64,000 nucleotides of DNA from Chrysopilus asiliformis (GCA_964034945.1 OZ035962.1:89754650-89818649); one strand, 5' to 3'. Positions 12,611 to 25,205 are shown, counted from the first letter of the stretch. Translations and numbers: made by a program. The notes: generated by a model from the sequence alone, not told the origin.

Positions 12611-15600
12611 GTCTTTCTGTCTGTCAGTCTGTCTGTCAGTCTGTCTGTCAGTCTGTCAGTCTGTCAGTCTGTCAGTCAGTCTGTCAGTCAGTCTGTCTGT
12701 CAGTCTGTCAGTCTGTCAGTCTGTCAGTCTGTCAGTCTGTCAGTCTGTCAGTCTGTCAGTCTGTCAGTCTGTCAGTCTGTCAGTCTGTCAGTCTGTCAGT
12801 CTGTCAGTCTGTCAGTCTGTCAGTCTGTCAGTCTGTCAGTCTGTCAGTCTGTCAGTCTGTCAGTCTGTCAGTCTGTCAGTCTGTCAGTCTGTCAGTCTGT
12901 CAGTCTGTCAGTCTGTCAGTCTGTCAGTCTGTCAGTCTGTCAGTCTGTCAGTCTGTCAGTCTGTCAGTCTGTCAGTCTGTCAGTCTGTCAGTCTGTCAGT
13001 CTGTCAGTCTGTCAGTCTGTCAGTCTGTCAGTCTGTCAGTCTGTCAGTCTGTCAGTCTGTCAGTCTGTCAGTCTGTCAGTCTGTCAGTCTGTCAGTCTGT
13101 CAGTCTGTCAGTCTGTCAGTCTGTCAGTCTGTCAGTCTGTCAGTCTGTCAGTCTGTCAGTCTGTCAGTCTGTCAGTCTGTCAGTCTGTCAGTCTGTCAGT
13201 CTGTCAGTCTGTCAGTCTGTCAGTCTGTCAGTCTGTCAGTCTGTCAGTCTGTCAGTCTGTCAGTCTGTCAGTCTGTCAGTCTGTCAGTCTGTCAGTCTGT
13301 CAGTCTGTCAGTCTGTCAGTCTGTCAGTCTGTCAGTCTGTCAGTCTGTCAGTCTGTCAGTCTGTCAGTCTGTCAGTCTGTCAGTCTGTCAGTCTGTCAGT
13401 CTGTCAGTCTGTCAGTCTGTCAGTCTGTCAGTCTGTCAGTCTGTCAGTCTGTCAGTCTGTCAGTCTGTCAGTCTGTCAGTCTGTCAGTCTGTCAGTCTGT
13501 CAGTCTGTCAGTCTGTCAGTCTGTCAGTCTGTCAGTCTGTCAGTCTGTCAGTCTGTCAGTCTGTCAGTCTGTCAGTCTGTCAGTCTGTCAGTCTGTCAGT
13601 CTGTCAGTCTGTCAGTCTGTCAGTCTGTCAGTCTGTCAGTCTGTCAGTCTGTCAGTCTGTCAGTCTGTCAGTCTGTCAGTCTGTCAGTCTGTCAGTCTGT
13701 CAGTCTGTCAGTCTGTCAGTCTGTCAGTCTGTCAGTCTGTCAGTCTGTCAGTCTGTCAGTCTGTCAGTCTGTCAGTCTGTCAGTCTGTCAGTCTGTCAGT
13801 CTGTCAGTCTGTCAGTCTGTCAGTCTGTCAGTCTGTCAGTCTGTCAGTCTGTCAGTCTGTCAGTCTGTCAGTCTGTCAGTCTGTCAGTCTGTCAGTCTGT
13901 CAGTCTGTCAGTCTGTCAGTCTGTCAGTCTGTCAGTCTGTCAGTCTGTCAGTCTGTCAGTCTGTCAGTCTGTCAAGTCTGTCAAGTCTGTCAGTCTGTCA
14001 GTCTGTCAGTCTGTCAGTCTGTCAGTCTGTCAGTCTGTCAGTCTGTCAGTCTGTCAGTCTGTCAGTCTGTCAGTCTGTCAGTCTGTCAGTCTGTCAGTCT
14101 GTCAGTCTGTCAGTCTGTCAGTCTGTCAGTCTGTCAGTCTGTCAGTCTGTCAGTCTGTCAGTCTGTCAGTCTGTCAGTCTGTCAGTCTGTCAGTCTGTCA
14201 GTCTGTCAGTCTGTCAGTGTGTCAGTCTGTCAGTCTGTCAGTCTGTCAGTCTGTCAGTCTGTCAGTCTGTCAGTCTGTCAGTCTGTCAGTCTGTCAGTCT
14301 GTCAGTCTGTCAGTCTGTCAGTCTGTCAGTCTGTCAGTCTGTCAGTCTGTCAGTCTGTCAGTCTGTCAGTCTGTCAGTCTGTCAGTCTGTCAGTCTGTCA
14401 GTCTGTCAGTCTGTCAGTCTGTCAGTCTGTCAGTCTGTCAGTCTGTCAGTCTGTCAGTCTGTCAGTCTGTCAGTCTGTCAGTCTGTCAGTCTGTCAGTCT
14501 GTCAGTCTGTCAGTCTGTCAGTCTGTCAGTCTGTCAGTCTGTCAGTCTGTCAGTCTGTCAGTCTGTCAGTCTGTCAGTCTGTCAGTCTGTCAGTCTGTCA
14601 GTCTGTCAGTCTGTCAGTCTGTCAGTCTGTCAGTCTGTCAGTCTGTCAGTCTGTCAGTCTGTCAGTCTGTCAGTCTGTCAGTCTGTCAGTCTGTCAGTCT
14701 GTCAGTCTGTCAGTCTGTCAGTCTGTCAGTCTGTCAGTCTGTCAGTCTGTCAGTCTGTCAGTCTGTCAGTCTGTCAGTCTGTCAGTCTGTCAGTCTGTCA
14801 GTCTGTCAGTCTGTCAGTCTGTCAGTCTGTCAGTCTGTCAGTCTGTCAGTCTGTCAGTCTGTCAGTCTGTCAGTCTGTCAGTCTGTCAGTCTGTCAGTCT
14901 GTCAGTCTGTCAGTCTGTCAGTCTGTCAGTCTGTCAGTCTGTCAGTCTGTCAGTCTGTCAGTCTGTCAGTCTGTCAGTCTGTCAGTCTGTCAGTCTGTCA
15001 GTCTGTCAGTCTGTCAGTCTGTCAGTCTGTCAGTCTGTCAGTCTGTCAGTCTGTCAGTCTGTCAGTCTGTCAGTCTGTCAGTCTGTCAGTCTGTCAGTCT
15101 GTCAGTCTGTCAGTCTGTCAGTCTGTCAGTCTGTCAGTCTGTCAGTCTGTCAGTCTGTCAGTCTGTCAGTCTGTCAGTCTGTCAGTCTGTCAGTCTGTCA
15201 GTCTGTCAGTCTGTCAGTCTGTCAGTCTGTCAGTCTGTCAGTCTGTCAGTCTGTCAGTCTGTCAGTCTGTCAGTCTGTCAGTCTGTCAGTCTGTCAGTCT
15301 GTCAGTCTGTCAGTCTGTCAGTCTGTCAGTCTGTCAGTCTGTCAGTCTGTCAGTCTGTCAGTCTGTCAGTCTGTCAGTCTGTCAGTCTGTCAGTCTGTCA
15401 GTCTGTCAGTCTGTCAGTCTGTCAGTCTGTCAGTCTGTCAGTCTGTCAGTCTGTCAGTCTGTCAGTCTGTCAGTCTGTCAGTCTGTCAGTCTGTCAGTCT
15501 GTCAGTCTGTCAGTCTGTCAGTCTGTCAGTCTGTCAGTCTGTCAGTCTGTCAGTCTGTCAGTCTGTCAGTCTGTCAGTCTGTCAGTCTGTCAGTCTGTCA

Positions 15601-18600
15601 GTCTGTCAGTCTGTCAGTCTGTCAGTCTGTCAGTCTGTCAGTCTGTCAGTCTGTCAGTCTGTCAGTCTGTCAGTCTGTCAGTCTGTCAGTCTGTCAGTCT
15701 GTCAGTCTGTCAGTCTGTCAGTCTGTCAGTCTGTCAGTCTGTCAGTCTGTCAGTCTGTCAGTCTGTCAGTCTGTCAGTCTGTCAGTCTGTCAGTCTGTCA
15801 GTCTGTCAGTCTGTCAGTCTGTCAGTCTGTCAGTCTGTCAGTCTGTCAGTCTGTCAGTCTGTCAGTCTGTCAGTCTGTCAGTCTGTCAGTCTGTCAGTCT
15901 GTCAGTCTGTCAGTCTGTCAGTCTGTCAGTCTGTCAGTCTGTCAGTCTGTCAGTCTGTCAGTCTGTCAGTCTGTCAGTCTGTCAGTCTGTCAGTCTGTCA
16001 GTCTGTCAGTCTGTCAGTCTGTCAGTCTGTCAGTCTGTCAGTCTGTCAGTCTGTCAGTCTGTCAGTCTGTCAGTCTGTCAGTCTGTCAGTCTGTCAGTCT
16101 GTCAGTCTGTCAGTCTGTCAGTCTGTCAGTCTGTCAGTCTGTCAGTCTGTCAGTCTGTCAGTCTGTCAGTCTGTCAGTCTGTCAGTCTGTCAGTCTGTCA
16201 GTCTGTCAGTCTGTCAGTCTGTCAGTCTGTCAGTCTGTCAGTCTGTCAGTCTGTCAGTCTGTCAGTCTGTCAGTCTGTCAGTCTGTCAGTCTGTCAGTCT
16301 GTCAGTCTGTCAGTCTGTCAGTCTGTCAGTCTGTCAGTCTGTCAGTCTGTCAGTCTGTCAGTCTGTCAGTCTGTCAGTCTGTCAGTCTGTCAGTCTGTCA
16401 GTCTGTCAGTCTGTCAGTCTGTCAGTCTGTCAGTCTGTCAGTCTGTCAGTCTGTCAGTCTGTCAGTCTGTCAGTCTGTCAGTCTGTCAGTCTGTCAGTCT
16501 GTCAGTCTGTCAGTCTGTCAGTCTGTCAGTCTGTCAGTCTGTCAGTCTGTCAGTCTGTCAGTCTGTCAGTCTGTCAGTCTGTCAGTCTGTCAGTCTGTCA
16601 GTCTGTCAGTCTGTCAGTCTGTCAGTCTGTCAGTCTGTCAGTCTGTCAGTCTGTCAGTCTGTCAGTCTGTCAGTCTGTCAGTCTGTCAGTCTGTCAGTCT
16701 GTCAGTCTGTCAGTCTGTCAGTCTGTCAGTCTGTCAGTCTGTCAGTCTGTCAGTCTGTCAGTCTGTCAGTCTGTCAGTCTGTCAGTCTGTCAGTCTGTCA
16801 GTCTGTCAGTCTGTCAGTCTGTCAGTCTGTCAGTCTGTCAGTCTGTCAGTCTGTCAGTCTGTCAGTCTGTCAGTCTGTCAGTCTGTCAGTCTGTCAGTCT
16901 GTCAGTCTGTCAGTCTGTCAGTCTGTCAGTCTGTCAGTCTGTCAGTCTGTCAGTCTGTCAGTCTGTCAGTCTGTCAGTCTGTCAGTCTGTCAGTCTGTCA
17001 GTCTGTCAGTCTGTCAGTCTGTCAGTCTGTCAGTCTGTCAGTCTGTCAGTCTGTCAGTCTGTCAGTCTGTCAGTCTGTCAGTCTGTCAGTCTGTCAGTCT
17101 GTCAGTCTGTCAGTCTGTCAGTCTGTCAGTCTGTCAGTCTGTCAGTCTGTCAGTCTGTCAGTCTGTCAGTCTGTCAGTCTGTCAGTCTGTCAGTCTGTCA
17201 GTCTGTCAGTCTGTCAGTCTGTCAGTCTGTCAGTCTGTCAGTCTGTCAGTCTGTCAGTCTGTCAGTCTGTCAGTCTGTCAGTCTGTCAGTCTGTCAGTCT
17301 GTCAGTCTGTCAGTCTGTCAGTCTGTCAGTCTGTCAGTCTGTCAGTCTGTCAGTCTGTCAGTCTGTCAGTCTGTCAGTCTGTCAGTCTGTCAGTCTGTCA
17401 GTCTGTCAGTCTGTCAGTCTGTCAGTCTGTCAGTCTGTCAGTCTGTCAGTCTGTCAGTCTGTCAGTCTGTCAGTCTGTCAGTCTGTCAGTCTGTCAGTCT
17501 GTCAGTCTGTCAGTCTGTCAGTCTGTCAGTCTGTCAGTCTGTCAGTCTGTCAGTCTGTCAGTCTGTCAGTCTGTCAGTCTGTCAGTCTGTCAGTCTGTCA
17601 GTCTGTCAGTCTGTCAGTCTGTCAGTCTGTCAGTCTGTCAGTCTGTCAGTCTGTCAGTCTGTCAGTCTGTCAGTCTGTCAGTCTGTCAGTCTGTCAGTCT
17701 GTCAGTCTGTCAGTCTGTCAGTCTGTCAGTCTGTCAGTCTGTCAGTCTGTCAGTCTGTCAGTCTGTCAGTCTGTCAGTCTGTCAGTCTGTCAGTCTGTCA
17801 GTCTGTCAGTCTGTCAGTCTGTCAGTCTGTCAGTCTGTCAGTCTGTCAGTCTGTCAGTCTGTCAGTCTGTCAGTCTGTCAGTCTGTCAGTCTGTCAGTCT
17901 GTCAGTCTGTCAGTCTGTCAGTCTGTCAGTCTGTCAGTCTGTCAGTCTGTCAGTCTGTCAGTCTGTCAGTCTGTCAGTCTGTCAGTCTGTCAGTCTGTCA
18001 GTCTGTCAGTCTGTCAGTCTGTCAGTCTGTCAGTCTGTCAGTCTGTCAGTCTGTCAGTCTGTCAGTCTGTCAGTCTGTCAGTCTGTCAGTCTGTCAGTCT
18101 GTCAGTCTGTCAGTCTGTCAGTCTGTCAGTCTGTCAGTCTGTCAGTCTGTCAGTCTGTCAGTCTGTCAGTCTGTCAGTCTGTCAGTCTGTCAGTCTGTCA
18201 GTCTGTCAGTCTGTCAGTCTGTCAGTCTGTCAGTCTGTCAGTCTGTCAGTCTGTCAGTCTGTCAGTCTGTCAGTCTGTCAGTCTGTCAGTCTGTCAGTCT
18301 GTCAGTCTGTCAGTCTGTCAGTCTGTCAGTCTGTCAGTCTGTCAGTCTGTCAGTCTGTCAGTCTGTCAGTCTGTCAGTCTGTCAGTCTGTCAGTCTGTCA
18401 GTCTGTCAGTCTGTCAGTCTGTCAGTCTGTCAGTCTGTCAGTCTGTCAGTCTGTCAGTCTGTCAGTCTGTCAGTCTGTCAGTCTGTCAGTCTGTCAGTCT
18501 GTCAGTCTGTCAGTCTGTCAGTCTGTCAGTCTGTCAGTCTGTCAGTCTGTCAGTCTGTCAGTCTGTCAGTCTGTCAGTCTGTCAGTCTGTCAGTCTGTCA

Positions 18601-21600
18601 GTCTGTCAGTCTGTCAGTCTGTCAGTCTGTCAGTCTGTCAGTCTGTCAGTCTGTCAGTCTGTCAGTCTGTCAGTCTGTCAGTCTGTCAGTCTGTCAGTCT
18701 GTCAGTCTGTCAGTCTGTCAGTCTGTCAGTCTGTCAGTCTGTCAGTCTGTCAGTCTGTCAGTCTGTCAGTCTGTCAGTCTGTCAGTCTGTCAGTCTGTCA
18801 GTCTGTCAGTCTGTCAGTCTGTCAGTCTGTCAGTCTGTCAGTCTGTCAGTCTGTCAGTCTGTCAGTCTGTCAGTCTGTCAGTCTGTCAGTCTGTCAGTCT
18901 GTCAGTCTGTCAGTCTGTCAGTCTGTCAGTCTGTCAGTCTGTCAGTCTGTCAGTCTGTCAGTCTGTCAGTCTGTCAGTCTGTCAGTCTGTCAGTCTGTCA
19001 GTCTGTCAGTCTGTCAGTCTGTCAGTCTGTCAGTCTGTCAGTCTGTCAGTCTGTCAGTCTGTCAGTCTGTCAGTCTGTCAGTCTGTCAGTCTGTCAGTCT
19101 GTCAGTCTGTCAGTCTGTCAGTCTGTCAGTCTGTCAGTCTGTCAGTCTGTCAGTCTGTCAGTCTGTCAGTCTGTCAGTCTGTCAGTCTGTCAGTCTGTCA
19201 GTCTGTCAGTCTGTCAGTCTGTCAGTCTGTCAGTCTGTCAGTCTGTCAGTCTGTCAGTCTGTCAGTCTGTCAGTCTGTCAGTCTGTCAGTCTGTCAGTCT
19301 GTCAGTCTGTCAGTCTGTCAGTCTGTCAGTCTGTCAGTCTGTCAGTCTGTCAGTCTGTCAGTCTGTCAGTCTGTCAGTCTGTCAGTCTGTCAGTCTGTCA
19401 GTCTGTCAGTCTGTCAGTCTGTCAGTCTGTCAGTCTGTCAGTCTGTCAGTCTGTCAGTCTGTCAGTCTGTCAGTCTGTCAGTCTGTCAGTCTGTCAGTCT
19501 GTCAGTCTGTCAGTCTGTCAGTCTGTCAGTCTGTCAGTCTGTCAGTCTGTCAGTCTGTCAGTCTGTCAGTCTGTCAGTCTGTCAGTCTGTCAGTCTGTCA
19601 GTCTGTCAGTCTGTCAGTCTGTCAGTCTGTCAGTCTGTCAGTCTGTCAGTCTGTCAGTCTGTCAGTCTGTCAGTCTGTCAGTCTGTCAGTCTGTCAGTCT
19701 GTCAGTCTGTCAGTCTGTCAGTCTGTCAGTCTGTCAGTCTGTCAGTCTGTCAGTCTGTCAGTCTGTCAGTCTGTCAGTCTGTCAGTCTGTCAGTCTGTCA
19801 GTCTGTCAGTCTGTCAGTCTGTCAGTCTGTCAGTCTGTCAGTCTGTCAGTCTGTCAGTCTGTCAGTCTGTCAGTCTGTCAGTCTGTCAGTCTGTCAGTCT
19901 GTCAGTCTGTCAGTCTGTCAGTCTGTCAGTCTGTCAGTCTGTCAGTCTGTCAGTCTGTCAGTCTGTCAGTCTGTCAGTCTGTCAGTCTGTCAGTCTGTCA
20001 GTCTGTCAGTCTGTCAGTCTGTCAGTCTGTCAGTCTGTCAGTCTGTCAGTCTGTCAGTCTGTCAGTCTGTCAGTCTGTCAGTCTGTCAGTCTGTCAGTCT
20101 GTCAGTCTGTCAGTCTGTCAGTCTGTCAGTCTGTCAGTCTGTCAGTCTGTCAGTCTGTCAGTCTGTCAGTCTGTCAGTCTGTCAGTCTGTCAGTCTGTCA
20201 GTCTGTCAGTCTGTCAGTCTGTCAGTCTGTCAGTCTGTCAGTCTGTCAGTCTGTCAGTCTGTCAGTCTGTCAGTCTGTCAGTCTGTCAGTCTGTCAGTCT
20301 GTCAGTCTGTCAGTCTGTCAGTCTGTCAGTCTGTCAGTCTGTCAGTCTGTCAGTCTGTCAGTCTGTCAGTCTGTCAGTCTGTCAGTCTGTCAGTCTGTCA
20401 GTCTGTCAGTCTGTCAGTCTGTCAGTCTGTCAGTCTGTCAGTCTGTCAGTCTGTCAGTCTGTCAGTCTGTCAGTCTGTCAGTCTGTCAGTCTGTCAGTCT
20501 GTCAGTCTGTCAGTCTGTCAGTCTGTCAGTCTGTCAGTCTGTCAGTCTGTCAGTCTGTCAGTCTGTCAGTCTGTCAGTCTGTCAGTCTGTCAGTCTGTCA
20601 GTCTGTCAGTCTGTCAGTCTGTCAGTCTGTCAGTCTGTCAGTCTGTCAGTCTGTCAGTCTGTCAGTCTGTCAGTCTGTCAGTCTGTCAGTCTGTCAGTCT
20701 GTCAGTCTGTCAGTCTGTCAGTCTGTCAGTCTGTCAGTCTGTCAGTCTGTCAGTCTGTCAGTCTGTCAGTCTGTCAGTCTGTCAGTCTGTCAGTCTGTCA
20801 GTCTGTCAGTCTGTCAGTCTGTCAGTCTGTCAGTCTGTCAGTCTGTCAGTCTGTCAGTCTGTCAGTCTGTCAGTCTGTCAGTCTGTCAGTCTGTCAGTCT
20901 GTCAGTCTGTCAGTCTGTCAGTCTGTCAGTCTGTCAGTCTGTCAGTCTGTCAGTCTGTCAGTCTGTCAGTCTGTCAGTCTGTCAGTCTGTCAGTCTGTCA
21001 GTCTGTCAGTCTGTCAGTCTGTCAGTCTGTCAGTCTGTCAGTCTGTCAGTCTGTCAGTCTGTCAGTCTGTCAGTCTGTCAGTCTGTCAGTCTGTCAGTCT
21101 GTCAGTCTGTCAGTCTGTCAGTCTGTCAGTCTGTCAGTCTGTCAGTCTGTCAGTCTGTCAGTCTGTCAGTCTGTCAGTCTGTCAGTCTGTCAGTCTGTCA
21201 GTCTGTCAGTCTGTCAGTCTGTCAGTCTGTCAGTCTGTCAGTCTGTCAGTCTGTCAGTCTGTCAGTCTGTCAGTCTGTCAGTCTGTCAGTCTGTCAGTCT
21301 GTCAGTCTGTCAGTCTGTCAGTCTGTCAGTCTGTCAGTCTGTCAGTCTGTCAGTCTGTCAGTCTGTCAGTCTGTCAGTCTGTCAGTCTGTCAGTCTGTCA
21401 GTCTGTCAGTCTGTCAGTCTGTCAGTCTGTCAGTCTGTCAGTCTGTCAGTCTGTCAGTCTGTCAGTCTGTCAGTCTGTCAGTCTGTCAGTCTGTCAGTCT
21501 GTCAGTCTGTCAGTCTGTCAGTCTGTCAGTCTGTCAGTCTGTCAGTCTGTCAGTCTGTCAGTCTGTCAGTCTGTCAGTCTGTCAGTCTGTCAGTCTGTCA

Positions 21601-23190
21601 GTCTGTCAGTCTGTCAGTCTGTCAGTCTGTCAGTCTGTCAGTCTGTCAGTCTGTCAGTCTGTCAGTCTGTCAGTCTGTCAGTCTGTCAGTCTGTCAGTCT
21701 GTCAGTCTGTCAGTCTGTCAGTCTGTCAGTCTGTCAGTCTGTCAGTCTGTCAGTCTGTCAGTCTGTCAGTCTGTCAGTCTGTCAGTCTGTCAGTCTGTCA
21801 GTCTGTCAGTCTGTCAGTCTGTCAGTCTGTCAGTCTGTCAGTCTGTCAGTCTGTCAGTCTGTCAGTCTGTCAGTCTGTCAGTCTGTCAGTCTGTCAGTCT
21901 GTCAGTCTGTCAGTCTGTCAGTCTGTCAGTCTGTCAGTCTGTCAGTCTGTCAGTCTGTCAGTCTGTCAGTCTGTCAGTCTGTCAGTCTGTCAGTCTGTCA
22001 GTCTGTCAGTCTGTCAGTCTGTCAGTCTGTCAGTCTGTCAGTCTGTCAGTCTGTCAGTCTGTCAGTCTGTCAGTCTGTCAGTCTGTCAGTCTGTCAGTCT
22101 GTCAGTCTGTCAGTCTGTCAGTCTGTCAGTCTGTCAGTCTGTCAGTCTGTCAGTCTGTCAGTCTGTCAGTCTGTCAGTCTGTCAGTCTGTCAGTCTGTCA
22201 GTCTGTCAGTCTGTCAGTCTGTCAGTCTGTCAGTCTGTCAGTCTGTCAGTCTGTCAGTCTGTCAGTCTGTCAGTCTGTCAGTCTGTCAGTCTGTCAGTCT
22301 GTCAGTCTGTCAGTCTGTCAGTCTGTCAGTCTGTCAGTCTGTCAGTCTGTCAGTCTGTCAGTCTGTCAGTCTGTCAGTCTGTCAGTCTGTCAGTCTGTCA
22401 GTCTGTCAGTCTGTCAGTCTGTCAGTCTGTCAGTCTGTCAGTCTGTCAGTCTGTCAGTCTGTCAGTCTGTCAGTCTGTCAGTCTGTCAGTCTGTCAGTCT
22501 GTCAGTCTGTCAGTCTGTCAGTCTGTCAGTCTGTCAGTCTGTCAGTCTGTCAGTCTGTCAGTCTGTCAGTCTGTCAGTCTGTCAGTCTGTCAGTCTGTCA
22601 GTCTGTCAGTCTGTCAGTCTGTCAGTCTGTCAGTCTGTCAGTCTGTCAGTCTGTCAGTCTGTCAGTCTGTCAGTCTGTCAGTCTGTCAGTCTGTCAGTCT
22701 GTCAGTCTGTCAGTCTGTCAGTCTGTCAGTCTGTCAGTCTGTCAGTCTGTCAGTCTGTCAGTCTGTCAGTCTGTCAGTCTGTCAGTCTGTCAGTCTGTCA
22801 GTCTGTCAGTCTGTCAGTCTGTCAGTCTGTCAGTCTGTCAGTCTGTCAGTCTGTCAGTCTGTCAGTCTGTCAGTCTGTCAGTCTGTCAGTCTGTCAGTCT
22901 GTCAGTCTGTCAGTCTGTCAGTCTGTCAGTCTGTCAGTCTGTCAGTCTGTCAGTCTGTCAGTCTGTCAGTCTGTCAGTCTGTCAGTCTGTCAGTCTGTCA
23001 GTCTGTCAGTCTGTCAGTCTGTCAGTCTGTCAGTCTGTCAGTCTGTCAGTCTGTCAGTCTGTCAGTCTGTCAGTCTGTCAGTCTGTCAGTCTGTCAGTCT
23101 GTCAGTCTGTCAGTCTGTCAGTCTGTCAGTCTGTCAGTCTGTCAGTCTGTCAGTCTGTCAGTCTGTCAGTCTGTCAGTCTGTCAGTCTGT
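12611..23190 (+). repeat. Giant GTCTGTCA octamer satellite, ~10.6 kb, ~1,320 units
   Basis: Apart from its first ~110 bp, which mixes GTCTGTCA with GTCA and GTCTGTCT steps, the tract is a near-perfect run of the 8-mer GTCTGTCA. The only irregularities seen are two single-A insertions near 13974-13984 and one C-to-G change at 14219. From about 14222 to 23190 it reads as invariant. The period of 8 and absence of stops leave all three plus frames open as Ser-Val-Cys-Gln-Ser-Val-Ser-Leu repeats, which are not treated as genes. The reverse strand has TGA in every frame. The array occupies the internal microsatellite position of a family A element, which in the 61-kb copy holds about two units. The homogeneity suggests recent expansion; an assembly effect on copy number is possible. 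Confidence 0.97.
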
Positions 23191-23800
23191 GTACAAGATT
23201 TCTCAAAAACTAATAGAGCTAGCGCCATGAAATTTTATAGGCATGTTGGGTCCTGAAATGGGACGATCCTATCAACTTTTGGTGGAAATCCGTTAACCGG
23301 AAGTATCCAAAATGGCGGTTTTTCAAAAATCGCAATTTCGTTTTTCTCGATTTACTCCCAAACTACGCGTTTTTTAGTGGCCTTAAGTATGACAAAACTT
23401 GGAGAAAATAAAATTTCCCACACTTTTTTCTTTAGCTATAACTCGATATCTCAACCTGTTATCGAGATAAACCGTTATTTCCAAAAAACAGTTTTTTGCG
23501 ATTATCTCGAAAACTAACGGGTTTTTGCTGACTGAATGTATGAAGTGAATTAATGAGAATGGCATTCTGCACAATTTTGTCTTTTACCGTTATCCGTTAT
23601 CTTTTACCGTTATTGAGATATTTTCATTAATATGTAAAAAATCATATTTTTGCGAATAATTTGCAAACTAACGGTTTTTCGACAAATCAGTTAAAAGAAT
23701 AATTAAAGATGTTAACATTTTCTACATTTTTGCCATTTACCGTAAATGGATATCTTTTACCGTTCTCAAGTTATCTCAAATTTTGTGCGTTTTTGATATT
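23191..23800 (+). repeat. Family A element, right part
   Basis: Directly after the array comes 'tacaagatttctcaaaaact', 'aatagagctagcgccatgaaa', 'ggtggaaatccgttaaccgg' and 'ccaaaatggcgg'. Then come several 'accgttatcgagata'-like words. The same order is found at 61090-61460 and, inverted, at 45780-46140 and 59010-59700. This shows that the satellite is embedded in a dispersed repeat and is not an independent locus. Confidence 0.8.
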
Positions 23801-23960
23801 TTTGAATAAACCAAGAATTTATTGGGAGGTCGTCTTAGGTTGACAACGCGACAGGGCTCAAGCGTAAATTGCGCAGGGTCGTAGATTTTGTAGAAGAAAG
23901 TTTTGTGTTGACCACAACTGATATTTTAATGGGGAATCGGGAATAATAGTCAAAATCGAA
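23801..23960. other. Spacer, nothing recognised
   Basis: Short unassigned stretch between family A and the pogo-like element. Confidence 0.4.
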
Positions 23961-23962
23961 TA

Positions 23963-24779
23963 CAGTTAAAGTCCTCTAACTCGAATTGTCTGCTGCCATC
24001 AAAATCGTTTCGAGTTAGCAGTGGCGGCTTTATAGGGGAGGCAACGGAGGCATTGCCTCCTCATAACATTTTTTAAACATGTTTTTCTAACGTATGCCTT
24101 TAATTTTTTATACCATAATGGACTGAATAAAAATCTGTATGTTCAGAAAATAATAATTTAAAAGAAAATCCTATTCTCTAATGTCGAATTCTCTAAAACA
24201 TAAACTACAAATTCTCTTAATAGAGGATAGCCTCCGATTCGTACAAACACTTTCATACAGCTTTTTCTAAGAAAAAGATAACCGTATGAAAATTAATATA
24301 GCCGTCTCGTTTAAACCGTGAGCTGGGTGTTTGCGCCTAAAGTTAGTTTTTGACGCCTAAAGTTAGTCTCAAACTTGTGAAATTTGATTTTCGCGGCAAA
24401 CGAAATTTGAATTTCGTGACCTTATACAGTTCAGTGAATGCGTTCAAGTACGATAAAGAGGGAAATATTTTTGGGACCATTTTTCAGCAGAGCTTTGTAT
24501 GGTGACAGTTGTTCTATGTTATATAGTTCTGTGGTCGTATCATAAAAAATTTTATAGAACTAAAAAAAACTTTGCCTCCTCATTTCAAATATACACGAGC
24601 CGCCACTGCGAGTTAGAGGAATTTCGAGTTAGAGAAATAGAAACATTTTTTTTAAATACAAGTACATATTTATTCGTTTTTAAAAGTTATTAAAACAAAC
24701 TTAAGCAAAAAAAGGTTAAAAAATTCGAGTTAGAGGAAAATTCGAATTACAGGGATTTCGAGTTAGAGAAATTTGACCA
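23963..24779. mobile_element. pogo/Tigger-like non-autonomous element (split by a hAT insertion)
   Basis: The left end CAGTTAAAGTCCTCTAACTCG and the right end 'cgagttagagaaatttgacca' are imperfect inverted repeats. TA flanks both (23961-23962 and 24780-24781). Internally 'cgagttagaggaa' recurs. Without the nested hAT the element would be about 219 bp. CAGT ends with TA duplication are typical of pogo-like Tc1/mariner relatives; the class assignment is inferred from ends only. Confidence 0.65.
24019..24608. mobile_element. Non-autonomous hAT element, 590 bp, 8-bp TSD
   Basis: The ends are CAGTGGCGGCT and AGCCGCCACTG, an exact inverted match. 'gcctcctcat' lies subterminally near both ends in the same orientation. 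The element is flanked by an exact 8-bp duplication CGAGTTAG (24011-24018 and 24609-24616). An 8-bp TSD with CAG...CTG ends is the hallmark of hAT transposons. No transposase coding remains. It interrupts the pogo-like element. Confidence 0.9.
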
Positions 24780-24819
24780 TATTTTCAAAAGATTTTATTT
24801 ACCTCGTTTTCATATCTAT

Positions 24820-25205
24820 CTGTTTGTTTGTCTGTTCGTTTGTCTGTTTGTTTGTCTATTTGTTTGTCTGTTTGTTTATCTGCTTATTTGTGTGTTCGTT
24901 TGTCTGTTTGTTTGTCTGTTCGTATGTCTGTTTGTTCATCCGATTGACTTGAATTTTGCACACACACGTCCGATGACAATACAATATTTCCACTACTTCG
25001 TCCTTGTAAGTATAACGGAAGGTCTTGTATGTATAACGGAAGGTCTTGTAAAGATAACGTGATTAACCTTTTCTTCAAGTTTTCCCAAAAAAAACTCTTG
25101 TGGGAGTTTTTGAAGTCGCTGAATCCGATTCTGCAATTAAGAAGTCGATAAGGATAATGGAAGGTCCTGTAAGGATAACATCTTTTTCCGCAGTTTCCGG
25201 AGAAA
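24820..25205 (+). repeat. TTTGTCTG-type array with mini-me-like core and family C tail
   Basis: About 115 bp of degenerate GTTTGTCTGTTC/TTTGTCTG steps (24820-24937) lead into 'catccgattgacttgaattt' and 'gatgacaatacaatatttcc'. Family C words follow ('ataacggaaggtc', 'cgctgaatccgattctg'). The array lies immediately 5' of the core, as in families A and B. Confidence 0.75.

Noticed and set aside
12611..23190. CRISPR array
   Set aside because: There are no spacers; the 8-bp unit is contiguous and the context is eukaryotic.
12553..23256. Reading frames of 3,003-3,567 codons in all three plus frames
   Set aside because: Pure translation of the stop-free GTCTGTCA octamer; identical peptide in every frame and no domain.
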